Origin: Opitutales bacterium
GTDB lineage: Bacteria; Verrucomicrobiota; Verrucomicrobiia; Opitutales; Opitutaceae
Assembly: GCA_021772595.1 (NCBI GenBank)
Contig: JAJFLS010000321.1
Span: forward strand, 1-6,103
Reading direction: 5' to 3'
DNA: 6,103 nucleotides
The notes beneath the pieces were generated by a model, which did no database searches, had not been told where the DNA came from, and worked only from the letters and a program-made list of their open reading frames with translations. Shown here piece after piece: positions 1 through 5,270 of the stretch (position 1 is the first letter of the stretch; each line of letters begins with the position of its first letter). The position numbers and the translations under genes are program-made.

Positions 1-937
1 ACGCGGGATCGGCGCCGCCCTCGTCGTGGGGGCCGTTGTCGGAGGTGAAGATGATGAGCGTGTTGTCGGCGATGCCCGTTTGCTCGAGCACCGCATAGAT
101 CTGCCCTACGTAATCATCGAGCGCGGTGACCATGGCCGCGAGGGTCGCATTCGGATTGGACACGGGCTCGGGGTAGTAGGCGGCGTATTTCTCGATGGCG
201 GTTCCGGTCGACATTCCCCTGTAGGGCTTTTCTGGAAACTGGTTCTCGTATGGCCTCAAATACTTTTCGGGAGCCGCCAGCTCCGCATGGGGCGACGAAA
301 AAGCGAGGAAGACGAAAAACGGATTTTCGCGCTTCTGGCGGATGTATTGCATGGCTTCCCGGGCGAAAAGTTCCTGGGCGTAAGCTCCTTTGCGTCCGGC
401 CTCGTTGGCTTCGATGCGCTCCTTCACACCATCGCGCCAGAGGACCTGAGGGTATTGCCGGTGTCCCTCCAAAATTGAATACATGCCGTACCACGCGTCG
501 AATCCCATGGCGAGCGGATCGGTCACGCCCATCTGGGAGCCGATGGAATATTTCCCGAACAGGGCGGTGTCGTAGCCCGCATATTTTAGGACGTGGGCGA
601 TGGTGATGTCGGCGGATTGGAGCTGAACCGTGTTCGAATTGTTTTCCATCAGTCGTCCGTCGCGCCCGGTGAATAGCGAGACCCGTGAGGGTGAACAAAC
701 GGTGTTGCCGGAGTAGGCCTGGGTGAACCGAATCCCCCGCGCGGCGAGCCGATCGATGTGCGGCGTCTTGATGGGCGTGTTGCCGTAGGCCCCGATTTGG
801 TTGAAGCCCAGATCGTCCGCTAGGATAAAGATAATGTTGGGCTTTTCAGGGGCAGACTCCTGGGCCCCTATCGCTCCGCTGGCCCATCCCAGCAAAACAA
901 GTAACGCGCTCGAAAATCCTATCAGTCTTTTGTTCAT
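1..937 (-). CDS. Secreted type I sulfatase (arylsulfatase family), C-terminus outside the window
   Basis: This gene encodes an exported formylglycine-dependent sulfatase that should hydrolyse a sulfate ester, probably on a polysaccharide; the substrate cannot be read from the sequence. The frame is open from the ATG at 937 to the window edge (312 residues; family members usually have about 450-550). Residues 1-25 form a Sec signal peptide ending AIGA before QES. NIIFILADD (34-42) carries the first metal-binding aspartates. CSPSR (81-85) followed by TGR is the C-x-P-x-R signature whose Cys81 becomes formylglycine. Further expected motifs are GK (Lys129), SPH (His217) and TSDNGPH (298-304, with Asp300 and Asn301 as metal ligands). 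The position two after Lys129 is Ser131 instead of the His of GKWHLG enzymes; other sulfatase subgroups also lack that His. Upstream there is only a weak purine stretch (AGAGAAG), so the start rests mainly on the signal peptide. The gene reads away from the YkgJ-type gene and its own promoter is not evident. Confidence 0.95.
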   Translation of the reverse strand, partial: MNKRLIGFSSALLVLLGWASGAIGAQESAPEKPNIIFILADDLGFNQIGAYGNTPIKTPHIDRLAARGIRFTQAYSGNTVCSPSRVSLFTGRDGRLMENNSNTVQLQSADITIAHVLKYAGYDTALFGKYSIGSQMGVTDPLAMGFDAWYGMYSILEGHRQYPQVLWRDGVKERIEANEAGRKGAYAQELFAREAMQYIRQKRENPFFVFLAFSSPHAELAAPEKYLRPYENQFPEKPYRGMSTGTAIEKYAAYYPEPVSNPNATLAAMVTALDDYVGQIYAVLEQTGIADNTLIIFTSDNGPHDEGGADPA

Positions 938-1263
938 CGCAATTAGCACTCTTCTCTACAGCTACCTGCAAATCCTGCGGGTGTGAAACAAAATTACTCG
1001 CGTTTCTCGAACGGACGCAACCCATCGCTTTGTTGGTTAAGCGCGCGACTTTCTTCCACGGGGGCAAATTTGGTAGCGGCCAATCTTCCCGCATACGGGA
1101 AGGCGTCAATTTAAGGCCTCCCTGATAAATCCATTAACAGGATGCGGTCGTTCCGCCTTCGCGATACTACGCCGTTCGACTTCGCTCAGGATTTACAACC
1201 GTGACAAGCCTTCCTTAGCAAGATCTCGCTGCCGAGCGCAATCGTGACTCCCGCTTGACTCTC
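938..1263. other. Non-coding divergent intergenic region
   Basis: No convincing gene lies in this stretch between the divergently read sulfatase and YkgJ-type genes. It should hold both promoters, but I see no clear -35/-10 pair for either. It contains a perfect small hairpin at 1085-1102. It also contains a doubled motif: CGTTC, two bases, CCTTCGC at 1149-1162 and CGTTCGACTTCGC at 1173-1185. The second copy continues into CTCAGGA and looks like a degenerate dispersed repeat, not a regulatory site. Confidence 0.5.
1085..1102. repeat. Perfect 7-bp hairpin
   Basis: CTTCCCG at 1085-1091 and CGGGAAG at 1096-1102 are exact inverted copies around the loop CATA. No T-tract follows on either strand, so it is not a typical intrinsic terminator. 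It could be an operator for either divergent gene or a repeat remnant. Confidence 0.5.
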
Positions 1264-1269
1264 GGAGGG
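1264..1269 (+). promoter_or_regulatory. Shine-Dalgarno site of the YkgJ-type gene
   Basis: GGAGGG lies 11 bases before the ATG at 1281. A second in-frame ATG at 1290 would be 20 bases away, so this site favours the first ATG. Confidence 0.65.
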
Positions 1270-1280
1270 TCGACGTTGGA

Positions 1281-1625
1281 ATGCGAGTGATGTCTTCGAA
1301 TGATTCGTCCCAATCGCCGTCTTCAGATGAGGACTACGATTGCATGGATTGCGGGGCCTGTTGCCGTTGCTTTCCGATATTCGCTAGCGAGAGCGATGCG
1401 GAGCGCGAGCCGAAAATCAAAGATGAAGGCATCCGGATAGACGATTATCTTAGAAAGGGCCTGATTGCTTTTCGCCTGTATCCATTGCCCTTCTTGGATA
1501 CCTGCGCCTTTCTCAATGAAGACAAACTCTGTCGCATCTACGAAACCCGACCGGAAGTATGCCGCAAGTTCGAGCCCGGCAGCGATCAGTGCATCGAAGC
1601 CCGCCGCCGGTTAGGCATCGAGTGA
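1281..1625 (+). CDS. YkgJ family cysteine-cluster protein
   Basis: This is a small (114-residue) cytosolic protein of the YkgJ/CxxCxxCC family, predicted to bind a metal ion or an iron-sulfur cluster; the biochemical role of the family is not firmly settled. The defining motif is CMDCGACCRC at residues 21-30 (Cys21, 24, 27, 28, plus an extra Cys30). Downstream come Cys75 in DTCAFL, Cys84 in KLCRIYE, Cys94 in the family hallmark RPEVCRKF (90-97), and Cys104 near the C-terminus, giving nine cysteines in all. The first 18 residues are Ser/Asp-rich and probably disordered. There is no signal peptide or membrane helix. The start at 1281 is chosen because of GGAGGG upstream; the ATG at 1290 would remove only three residues. 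The gene converges on the TetR gene with about 80 bp between the stops and appears monocistronic. Confidence 0.93.
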   Translation: MRVMSSNDSSQSPSSDEDYDCMDCGACCRCFPIFASESDAEREPKIKDEGIRIDDYLRKGLIAFRLYPLPFLDTCAFLNEDKLCRIYETRPEVCRKFEPGSDQCIEARRRLGIE

Positions 1626-1704
1626 GAAGAGTGGGAGAGTCTTAATAGTTGATAATTGATTTTTGCCCATTTGCTCATCGCCGTTTCGATCGAATCGACT
1701 ACGA

Positions 1705-2286
1705 CTATTTACTCTCTTTCAATCCGTTCAGAAATATTTCCAGCAGAGCGACGATCCTGTCCTTGTCGCTGGCCTCGGCGTTGATCGAATGCACTACTAT
1801 TCCGAGATCCAGGGCTGCCAGGAAATGCTGAATAGCGTCCAGATTCACCTGTGGGCCAATGTCGCCATCAGCTTGGGCGGCCTCAAGATTCGCTCGCGCC
1901 AGTTGTTGAAATCCGTCGTACGCGATGACCATCTTTTGATAGGTGCCAGAATTGATGACGTTTTTCTCGGTGAGAGAGTTGGTGAGGAAGCAGCCGTGTA
2001 GAAAGAATTCCATCTCCAGTTCCCGAAAGTAGGCATTAATATTGCCCATGCCTCTAGGCTCGCGCCCGAGAGGTTTGAGCGTCTCCGCTAATTTGCTAAG
2101 ATACAGAGACATCGCCTCGTCGAATAGTCCGTCCTTGCCCCCGAACTCCTTGTACAAGCCAAAGCGGTTCAGCCCCGTCACCTCGACAAGCTCTTGCAGG
2201 TGAGTGCCCGAAAAGCCCTTTCGCCAAAAGAGCTCCATAGCGCGATGGAGCACGTCTGCCCGGTCGTAAGTCTTTTTTCTTCCCAT
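1705..2286 (-). CDS. TetR/AcrR family transcriptional regulator
   Basis: This is a cytosolic DNA-binding repressor, 193 residues from the ATG at 2286, normal for TetR proteins. The N-terminal domain (about 5-55) begins KKTYDRADVLHRAMELFWRKG, and the helix-turn-helix lies around residues 28-48, ending in the typical GLYKEFGGKDGLFDEA. The helical C-terminal ligand domain has a single cysteine, Cys99, in HGCFLTN. The same region of NemR-type regulators carries a redox- or electrophile-sensing Cys (established for NemR; its use here is inference). The gene is divergent from the OsmC gene, its probable target, and a near-perfect palindrome sits directly upstream. An in-frame TTG at 2325 would add 13 residues and has AGGTGA six bases before it, a better ribosome site than the ATG has. 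I prefer the ATG because TetR proteins usually begin a few residues before this helix, but the start is unsettled. Confidence 0.93.
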   Translation of the reverse strand: MGRKKTYDRADVLHRAMELFWRKGFSGTHLQELVEVTGLNRFGLYKEFGGKDGLFDEAMSLYLSKLAETLKPLGREPRGMGNINAYFRELEMEFFLHGCFLTNSLTEKNVINSGTYQKMVIAYDGFQQLARANLEAAQADGDIGPQVNLDAIQHFLAALDLGIVVHSINAEASDKDRIVALLEIFLNGLKESK

Positions 2287-2305
2287 GTTCCTAGAAACTA
2301 GGGAC
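2287..2305. promoter_or_regulatory. Candidate TetR operator (imperfect palindrome)
   Basis: GTTCCTAG (2287-2294), spacer AAA, CTAGGGAC (2298-2305): the two 8-base arms match at seven of eight positions, with CCTAG/CTAGG as a perfect core. Its 19-bp size and its place directly before the regulator's ATG in a divergent region suit TetR autoregulation. If the upstream TTG is the true start, the site would lie inside the coding sequence. Confidence 0.5.
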
Positions 2306-2339
2306 GCAAAATCCGGGAAAATCAAAATAAATCACCTAA

Positions 2340-2400
2340 CGTTCAGAAAAAACTTGCAACCATGCCTGAGAGTTTATTTATCTCCTATCGTTCTGAAAAA
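2340..2400 (+). promoter_or_regulatory. Candidate osmC promoter flanked by a repeated CGTTCWGAAAAA motif
   Basis: CGTTCAGAAAAA (2340-2351) recurs as CGTTCTGAAAAA (2389-2400), 49 bases downstream, with one difference. The inner TTCWGAA is itself palindromic, so each copy could bind a dimer. Between them TTGCAA (2354-2359) could be a -35 box and the AT-rich stretch near 2375-2382 a poor -10. The paired sites could be binding sites for the TetR protein or another activator. The promoter boxes are weak guesses; the repeat itself is directly visible. Confidence 0.4.
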
Positions 2401-2426
2401 CAATAACCTCAAAACAAGAAATAATT

Positions 2427-2990
2427 ATGAATGCAATTACCAAGCCCCAAAACACCCGAAACGGCGTTGATCTCGATGCCCTCGGCCAAGTCGTGGAATC
2501 CGTTCAAGCGGACCCATCGATCGCCCAGTTCAAGTTCCGAGCCACCAACGAGTGGCAGGATGGATCCGTCAATCGTACTAAGATCCAAGACTACTACGGA
2601 GCGGGGCAGGACCACGATACTCGGTCGGAGCCCTTCGAGTTCACGGCGGATGAGCCCCCTGTTCTCCTCGGCACAGATACCGGAGCGAATCCTGTCGAAT
2701 ATGTCCTAACGGGGCTCGCGGGATGCATCACTACTTCGCTGGCGTATCATGCTGCTGCCAATGGGATCGATGTGAAAGAAATGAGTTCAAGCCTTGAGGG
2801 CGATCTGGATCTCCAAGGATTTCTTGGACTCGATCCGGAGGTCGTTCCAGGCTTCCAGGAAATCCGGGTGAATTTCAATGTGAAGAGCGACGAGGACGCG
2901 GCGAAACTGCGTGAGCTAATGGGCCATTCGCCTGTTCTCGATACGCTCACTCGCCCTGTTCCTGTCAAAATAACGATCAATAGAGGGTAG
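2427..2990 (+). CDS. OsmC family protein (peroxiredoxin-like)
   Basis: This is a 187-residue cytosolic protein of the OsmC/Ohr superfamily, whose characterised members reduce organic hydroperoxides with a cysteine pair. The diagnostic stretch is NPVEYVLTGLAGCITTSL (88-105): Glu91 matches the conserved catalytic-site Glu and Cys100 the peroxidatic Cys at the start of the long central helix. The C-terminal motif GHSPVLDTLTRPVPVKI (166-182) corresponds to the usual CPV segment, but Ser168 stands where the resolving Cys would be, and Cys100 is the only cysteine. The protein may rely on an external thiol or may not be a peroxidase. It is longer than Ohr/OsmC (about 140) because of an N-terminal extension of about 35 residues. 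The start is the first ATG; it has only a weak A-rich ribosome site (AAGAAA). The gene is divergent from the TetR gene and followed by a strong terminator, so it forms a one-gene unit. Confidence 0.92.
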   Translation: MNAITKPQNTRNGVDLDALGQVVESVQADPSIAQFKFRATNEWQDGSVNRTKIQDYYGAGQDHDTRSEPFEFTADEPPVLLGTDTGANPVEYVLTGLAGCITTSLAYHAAANGIDVKEMSSSLEGDLDLQGFLGLDPEVVPGFQEIRVNFNVKSDEDAAKLRELMGHSPVLDTLTRPVPVKITINRG

Positions 2991-3012
2991 GCGACAATCG
3001 CTCCGATCGACC

Positions 3013-3044
3013 AAAAGCGCGCCTCAATCTCGGGGCGCGTTTTT
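3013..3044 (+). terminator. Rho-independent terminator after the OsmC gene
   Basis: CGCGCC (3018-3023) pairs with GGCGCG (3034-3039) around a ten-base loop, and AAAAG (3013-3017) pairs with TTTTT (3040-3044, one G-U pair). The T-run directly follows the GC stem, 23 bases after the stop codon. The A-run on the left side could make it work on the opposite strand as well. Confidence 0.85.
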
Positions 3045-3090
3045 GCTATATTTTAGAGACTATTTGGCAGGTCAGTTCGGCGAATCATTG

Positions 3091-3161
3091 GAACGGGGCG
3101 GCGCCCGTTCACTACCCTCAAATTACTATAAAATAGGTAGCGTTCGGGCGTCGTCCCGAAC
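3091..3161. repeat. Pair of related hairpins in inverted orientation
   Basis: The first hairpin has stem GAACGGG (3091-3097)/CCCGTTC (3104-3110); the second has GTTCGGG (3142-3148)/CCCGAAC (3155-3161). Each has a 7-bp perfect stem and a 6-base loop. The 26 bases at 3091-3116 match the reverse complement of 3136-3161 at 19 positions, including a shared CTACC end. Four of the seven differences are compensatory (AA/TT exchanged for TT/AA), which keeps both stems intact. A 19-bp AT-rich spacer separates them. The arrangement resembles a BIME-type pair of REP elements. Confidence 0.7.
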
Positions 3162-3179
3162 ATAAGTCGACCCTCAACC
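3162..3179. repeat. 18-base motif shared with the loop of element A
   Basis: ATAAGTCGACCCTCAACC matches 4285-4302 (ATAAGCCGAGCCTCAACC) at 16 of 18 positions. In both places it follows directly after the closing arm of a GC-rich palindromic stem, so the two repeat clusters look related. Confidence 0.6.
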
Positions 3180-3203
3180 GATGCGGCCCGCCTGGCAGTC
3201 TGG

Positions 3204-3245
3204 CGCTACCTCTTTCTCGAGCTTCTCTCGAGTATTGGGGTAGCG
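3204..3245. repeat. Long interrupted hairpin with GGTAGCG ends
   Basis: CGCTACC (3204-3210) pairs with GGTAGCG (3239-3245), and further in CTCGAG (3216-3221) pairs with CTCGAG (3227-3232) around a five-base loop; the segments between form an internal loop. GGTAGCG also occurs at 3136-3142, so the left arm can pair with either flanking copy. Confidence 0.6.
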
Positions 3246-3266
3246 GCTGATCTCCGAGCGGCCATT

Positions 3267-3287
3267 CTGAACGATGCAATCGTTCAG
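3267..3287. repeat. Perfect 9-bp inverted repeat
   Basis: CTGAACGAT (3267-3275) and ATCGTTCAG (3279-3287) are exact inverted copies around GCA. No T-run follows. The arm resembles the repeated CGTTCWGAA motif of the osmC promoter; with TT at 3265-3266 the left arm read on the minus strand is ATCGTTCAGAA. Confidence 0.6.
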
Positions 3288-3305
3288 CTACGAGAATTGA
3301 TAGGG

Positions 3306-3321
3306 TCCCGCAGTTGCGGGA
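3306..3321. repeat. Small perfect hairpin
   Basis: TCCCGCA (3306-3312) and TGCGGGA (3315-3321) pair almost without a loop. It lies about 70 bases beyond the end of the broken membrane-protein frame on the minus strand, but no T-run follows, so a terminator role is doubtful. The rest of 3322-3390 holds nothing I can name. Confidence 0.5.
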
Positions 3322-3390
3322 AGATCAGCCACCATATTCAATAGTGGTCGTATTAAAGCGCGGCGCGATCGCTGCGACATGTGAGAGAAT

Positions 3391-3612
3391 TTATCGGGGT
3401 GGCGCTTTTTGGCTGAGGAAGGCTGCTTGAAGTTGGTCGAACTCTTCCTGGGTGAGCGGGCGAATTGATTCAATGGATACAATTTTAAGTCGGCCCTCGA
3501 ATGTCCCCAAGTGTTTCAGGCCCTCGATGTCGTCGTTCAGCGCTCCGATTATTTGGAGCGCGACTGTTACGCCGCCGGAGCGACCGGGCCCTTCGACGGA
3601 ATAGGAACTGAG
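3391..3612 (-). pseudogene. Detached C-terminal tail of the membrane protein beyond an in-frame TAG
   Basis: In the same frame as the upstream membrane protein, and directly after its TAG stop (3613-3615), 73 sense codons run to a TAA at 3391-3393. The translation looks protein-like: GRSGGVTVALQIIGALNDD, then LGTFEGRLKIVSIESIRPLT, then an amphipathic LTQEEFDQLQAAFLSQK end. This alternating hydrophobic pattern would complete the soluble domain that starts before the stop. There is no ribosome site or start codon for separate translation. A single base change to TAG is the simplest explanation; readthrough or a sequencing error cannot be excluded. Confidence 0.6.
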
Positions 3613-4134
3613 CTATTCTCCCAGTTCGCCGTCCACGTCCACCCACCAGGGGCCGCGGCCGTCTGTCGCGTAGAAGTGGCTGGCCTCGAAGCCGCCGCGG
3701 TAGATGCCGGAAAATGTCTCAACCGCGGCGGGAATTGGTAGCGCTGTGATCGCTTGGGACGCTGCACTTGCTGAGGCTGCGGGGGCGGTTGATGTCTTCG
3801 GGGTGCTCGTTTCCGGCGAGGGCTTGTTGATTAGTCCTTGGTAAAGAAAGAAAGCGACCACGACGACGATTAACGTTATTTGGAGGAAGAAGGGCCCTCG
3901 GCCCATCCAGGCTAGCGCCGCGTTGCCGCGTACTCTGCCGAAACTCGCGATAAAACCGACCAATGCCAAAAGGCTTGCCGCGAACTGCCACCCGATGAGG
4001 GCGCTTATCCGGTTGAATCCGCGCGTGAATCCATCTCCTTTCGCTTCCAGCAAAAACGGCATGCAGAACGAGAGTACGAAGCAGGCAAACCACAAGGCGA
4101 AAAGGATCGTTATCAGCCTATCGGGCTTTTTCAT
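3613..4134 (-). CDS. Three-helix membrane protein of unknown function, probably truncated by nonsense mutation
   Basis: I do not recognise the family. From the ATG at 4134 the product has 173 residues. Hydrophobic segments at about 7-29, 43-65 and 82-102 should be transmembrane helices. A Ser/Thr/Ala/Pro-rich linker (about 104-137) follows, then the start of a soluble domain (from VETFSGIYRGGFEASHFY, 138-155, through GRGPWWVDVDGEL, 159-171) that stops abruptly at TAG. Coding-like sequence continues in frame for 73 codons, so the intact ancestor was probably about 247 residues and this copy a pseudogene. An upstream in-frame ATG at 4182 would add 16 residues; MKKPDR directly before the first helix is a more natural N-terminus, but neither start has a clear ribosome site. 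The gene follows the SGNH hydrolase on the same strand, separated by a long palindromic repeat, so co-transcription is doubtful. Confidence 0.7.
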   Translation of the reverse strand: MKKPDRLITILFALWFACFVLSFCMPFLLEAKGDGFTRGFNRISALIGWQFAASLLALVGFIASFGRVRGNAALAWMGRGPFFLQITLIVVVVAFFLYQGLINKPSPETSTPKTSTAPAASASAASQAITALPIPAAVETFSGIYRGGFEASHFYATDGRGPWWVDVDGELGE

Positions 4135-4253
4135 CGGCGGAGCGTTTGAGGCGATAGCGGGGTGGAACATGCGAGTGCCCATTAAACCACGCCGCTAAGC
4201 TTTGTATGAATCCCTGAGGGGAAGTTGTAAAGAAGGATTCAGAGGCGCATGCT

Positions 4254-4336
4254 CGTTGTAGGGCCGGCGCTTGCGCCGTGCCGCATAAGCCGAGCCTCAA
4301 CCACCGCGGTGCGGCGCAAGCGCCGACCCTATAACG
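4254..4336. repeat. Element A: long palindromic repeat
   Basis: Two 31-base arms (4254-4284 and 4306-4336) are inverted copies matching at 27 of 31 positions. Three of the four differences become G-U pairs in RNA, leaving one true mismatch. The core GGCGCTTGCGCC is itself palindromic. The 21-base loop carries the 18-base motif also found at 3162-3179. It lies in the gap after the SGNH gene stop and could cap that transcript, although no T-run follows. Its left arm matches that of element B at 26 of 29 positions. Confidence 0.85.
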
Positions 4337-4406
4337 AATATGAAGGTCGATTCGCCTCCGTTCCTCCGTGAACTTGTAGGTTTACAAAACGTTTGGGTTA
4401 ATACGC

Positions 4407-5141
4407 TCACTCCATCATTTCGGTTAGGAGCGGCGCCATGCCTTCTACCCAAATCTGGTAGCCTGCGGGGCTCAGGTGCAGCTGGTCGGGCATGATTGCA
4501 TGGGTGATGGTGCCGTCGGCCGAAGTGAACTTCGGGCCGAGATCCAGAAATCGGATACTCCTGCCGTTGTCGAGCTTCGCCATGTCCGCATTAATTGTAT
4601 CGATTTTTTCCATGCGCATTTCCCATGGGTCGTCCACATTGCCGCGCATCGTGCGTGGGCCGCGCGGGAAGACGGCGAGCAGGAGGATATTAGTTTCGGG
4701 CAATGCCTTCTCGATCATGCCGACAATCTTGCGGTTGGCTTTGGCGATGTCTTTAGCGGAATCGTCCATTGTGTTGTTCGTGCCGATCATGAGCACGACT
4801 ACTTTTGGCGACACTTTGTCTAACTCGCCTTCTTCGATGCGCCAAATGACATGCTGCGTCCGGTCGCCACCGATTCCGAAATTCGCGGGTTGGTACTTGC
4901 CCCAGGCCTTTTCCCAGATCTCCGGAACCTTGCCCCAGCCTTGGGTGATGGAATCCCCAATGAAAACCACGCCTGCGGGTCCTGCGGCGGCTCGCTTGAG
5001 AAAGGCGGCGTGCTTTTCAAAGAATGATGCATTCCCGCGCTTGGTCGCGCCGATGCTGGGATCGTCTGCTAGAGCGACGATGTTCAGGCCAAAAGCGATC
5101 AGCAGTGAGCAGACAAGGGGAAGAAGGGAGAGGTGTTTCAT
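4407..5141 (-). CDS. Secreted SGNH/GDSL-family hydrolase (PAF-acetylhydrolase-like)
   Basis: This is an exported esterase of the SGNH superfamily (244 residues), likely to remove acyl or acetyl groups from a carbohydrate or lipid; the substrate is unknown. Residues 1-25 are a Sec signal peptide ending VALA before DDPS. All four SGNH blocks are present: FIGDSITQGW (60-69) with nucleophile Ser64; NFGIGGDRTQHV (87-98) with the oxyanion glycine; MIGTNN (118-123) with Asn122; and PDQLHLSPAGYQIW (218-231) with Asp219 and His222 completing the triad. The block spacing and the GGDRTQ motif resemble PAF-acetylhydrolase catalytic subunits and bacterial envelope acetylesterases. The start is the ATG giving a complete signal peptide; upstream only a weak AGGTAA is seen. 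It lies between two degenerate genes on the same strand and appears intact. A 237-codon frame on the opposite strand (4492-5205) is a coding shadow. Confidence 0.95.
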   Translation of the reverse strand: MKHLSLLPLVCSLLIAFGLNIVALADDPSIGATKRGNASFFEKHAAFLKRAAAGPAGVVFIGDSITQGWGKVPEIWEKAWGKYQPANFGIGGDRTQHVIWRIEEGELDKVSPKVVVLMIGTNNTMDDSAKDIAKANRKIVGMIEKALPETNILLLAVFPRGPRTMRGNVDDPWEMRMEKIDTINADMAKLDNGRSIRFLDLGPKFTSADGTITHAIMPDQLHLSPAGYQIWVEGMAPLLTEMME

Positions 5142-5270
5142 ATTCCCAAGTTACCTGAAAATCCGGTACGCGGAAAGCACAGAATCGAGCGTATCAACCG
5201 AATGATATTTGGTATTACAGGATACGCTCCTTCGTCGCTACAGGATGGCTCGGCAGCTTGATGATCTTGT

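Noticed and set aside
26..606. Plus-strand open frames opposite the sulfatase
   Set aside because: They are antisense to a strongly supported gene and show no protein-like motifs.
114..698. 194-codon open frame on the minus strand
   Set aside because: It overlaps the sulfatase in another frame and is Arg/His-rich with no recognisable motif; the sulfatase frame carries the complete active site.
846..1109. 87-codon minus-strand frame spanning the sulfatase start
   Set aside because: It overlaps the sulfatase signal peptide in another frame, and its composition is not protein-like.
1663..2001. 112-codon plus-strand frame
   Set aside because: It is antisense to the TetR regulator, whose helix-turn-helix domain is unambiguous.
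3045..3390. CRISPR array
   Set aside because: The repeats are inverted, unevenly spaced and of different sizes; there are no regular direct repeats with unique spacers and no cas genes.
3288..3482. 64-codon minus-strand frame
   Set aside because: It overlaps the tail of the broken membrane protein in a different frame and runs through hairpin repeats; the pseudogene tail frame looks far more protein-like.
4254..4336. Intrinsic terminator for the SGNH gene
   Set aside because: The stem is much longer than usual, no T-run follows on the minus strand, and the same structure recurs at 5690-5771; a dispersed repeat fits better, although it may still affect transcript ends.
4492..5205. 237-codon open frame on the plus strand
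   Set aside because: It lies antisense to the intact SGNH hydrolase, which has all catalytic blocks and a signal peptide. Its translation shows no domain pattern, so it is a coding shadow.
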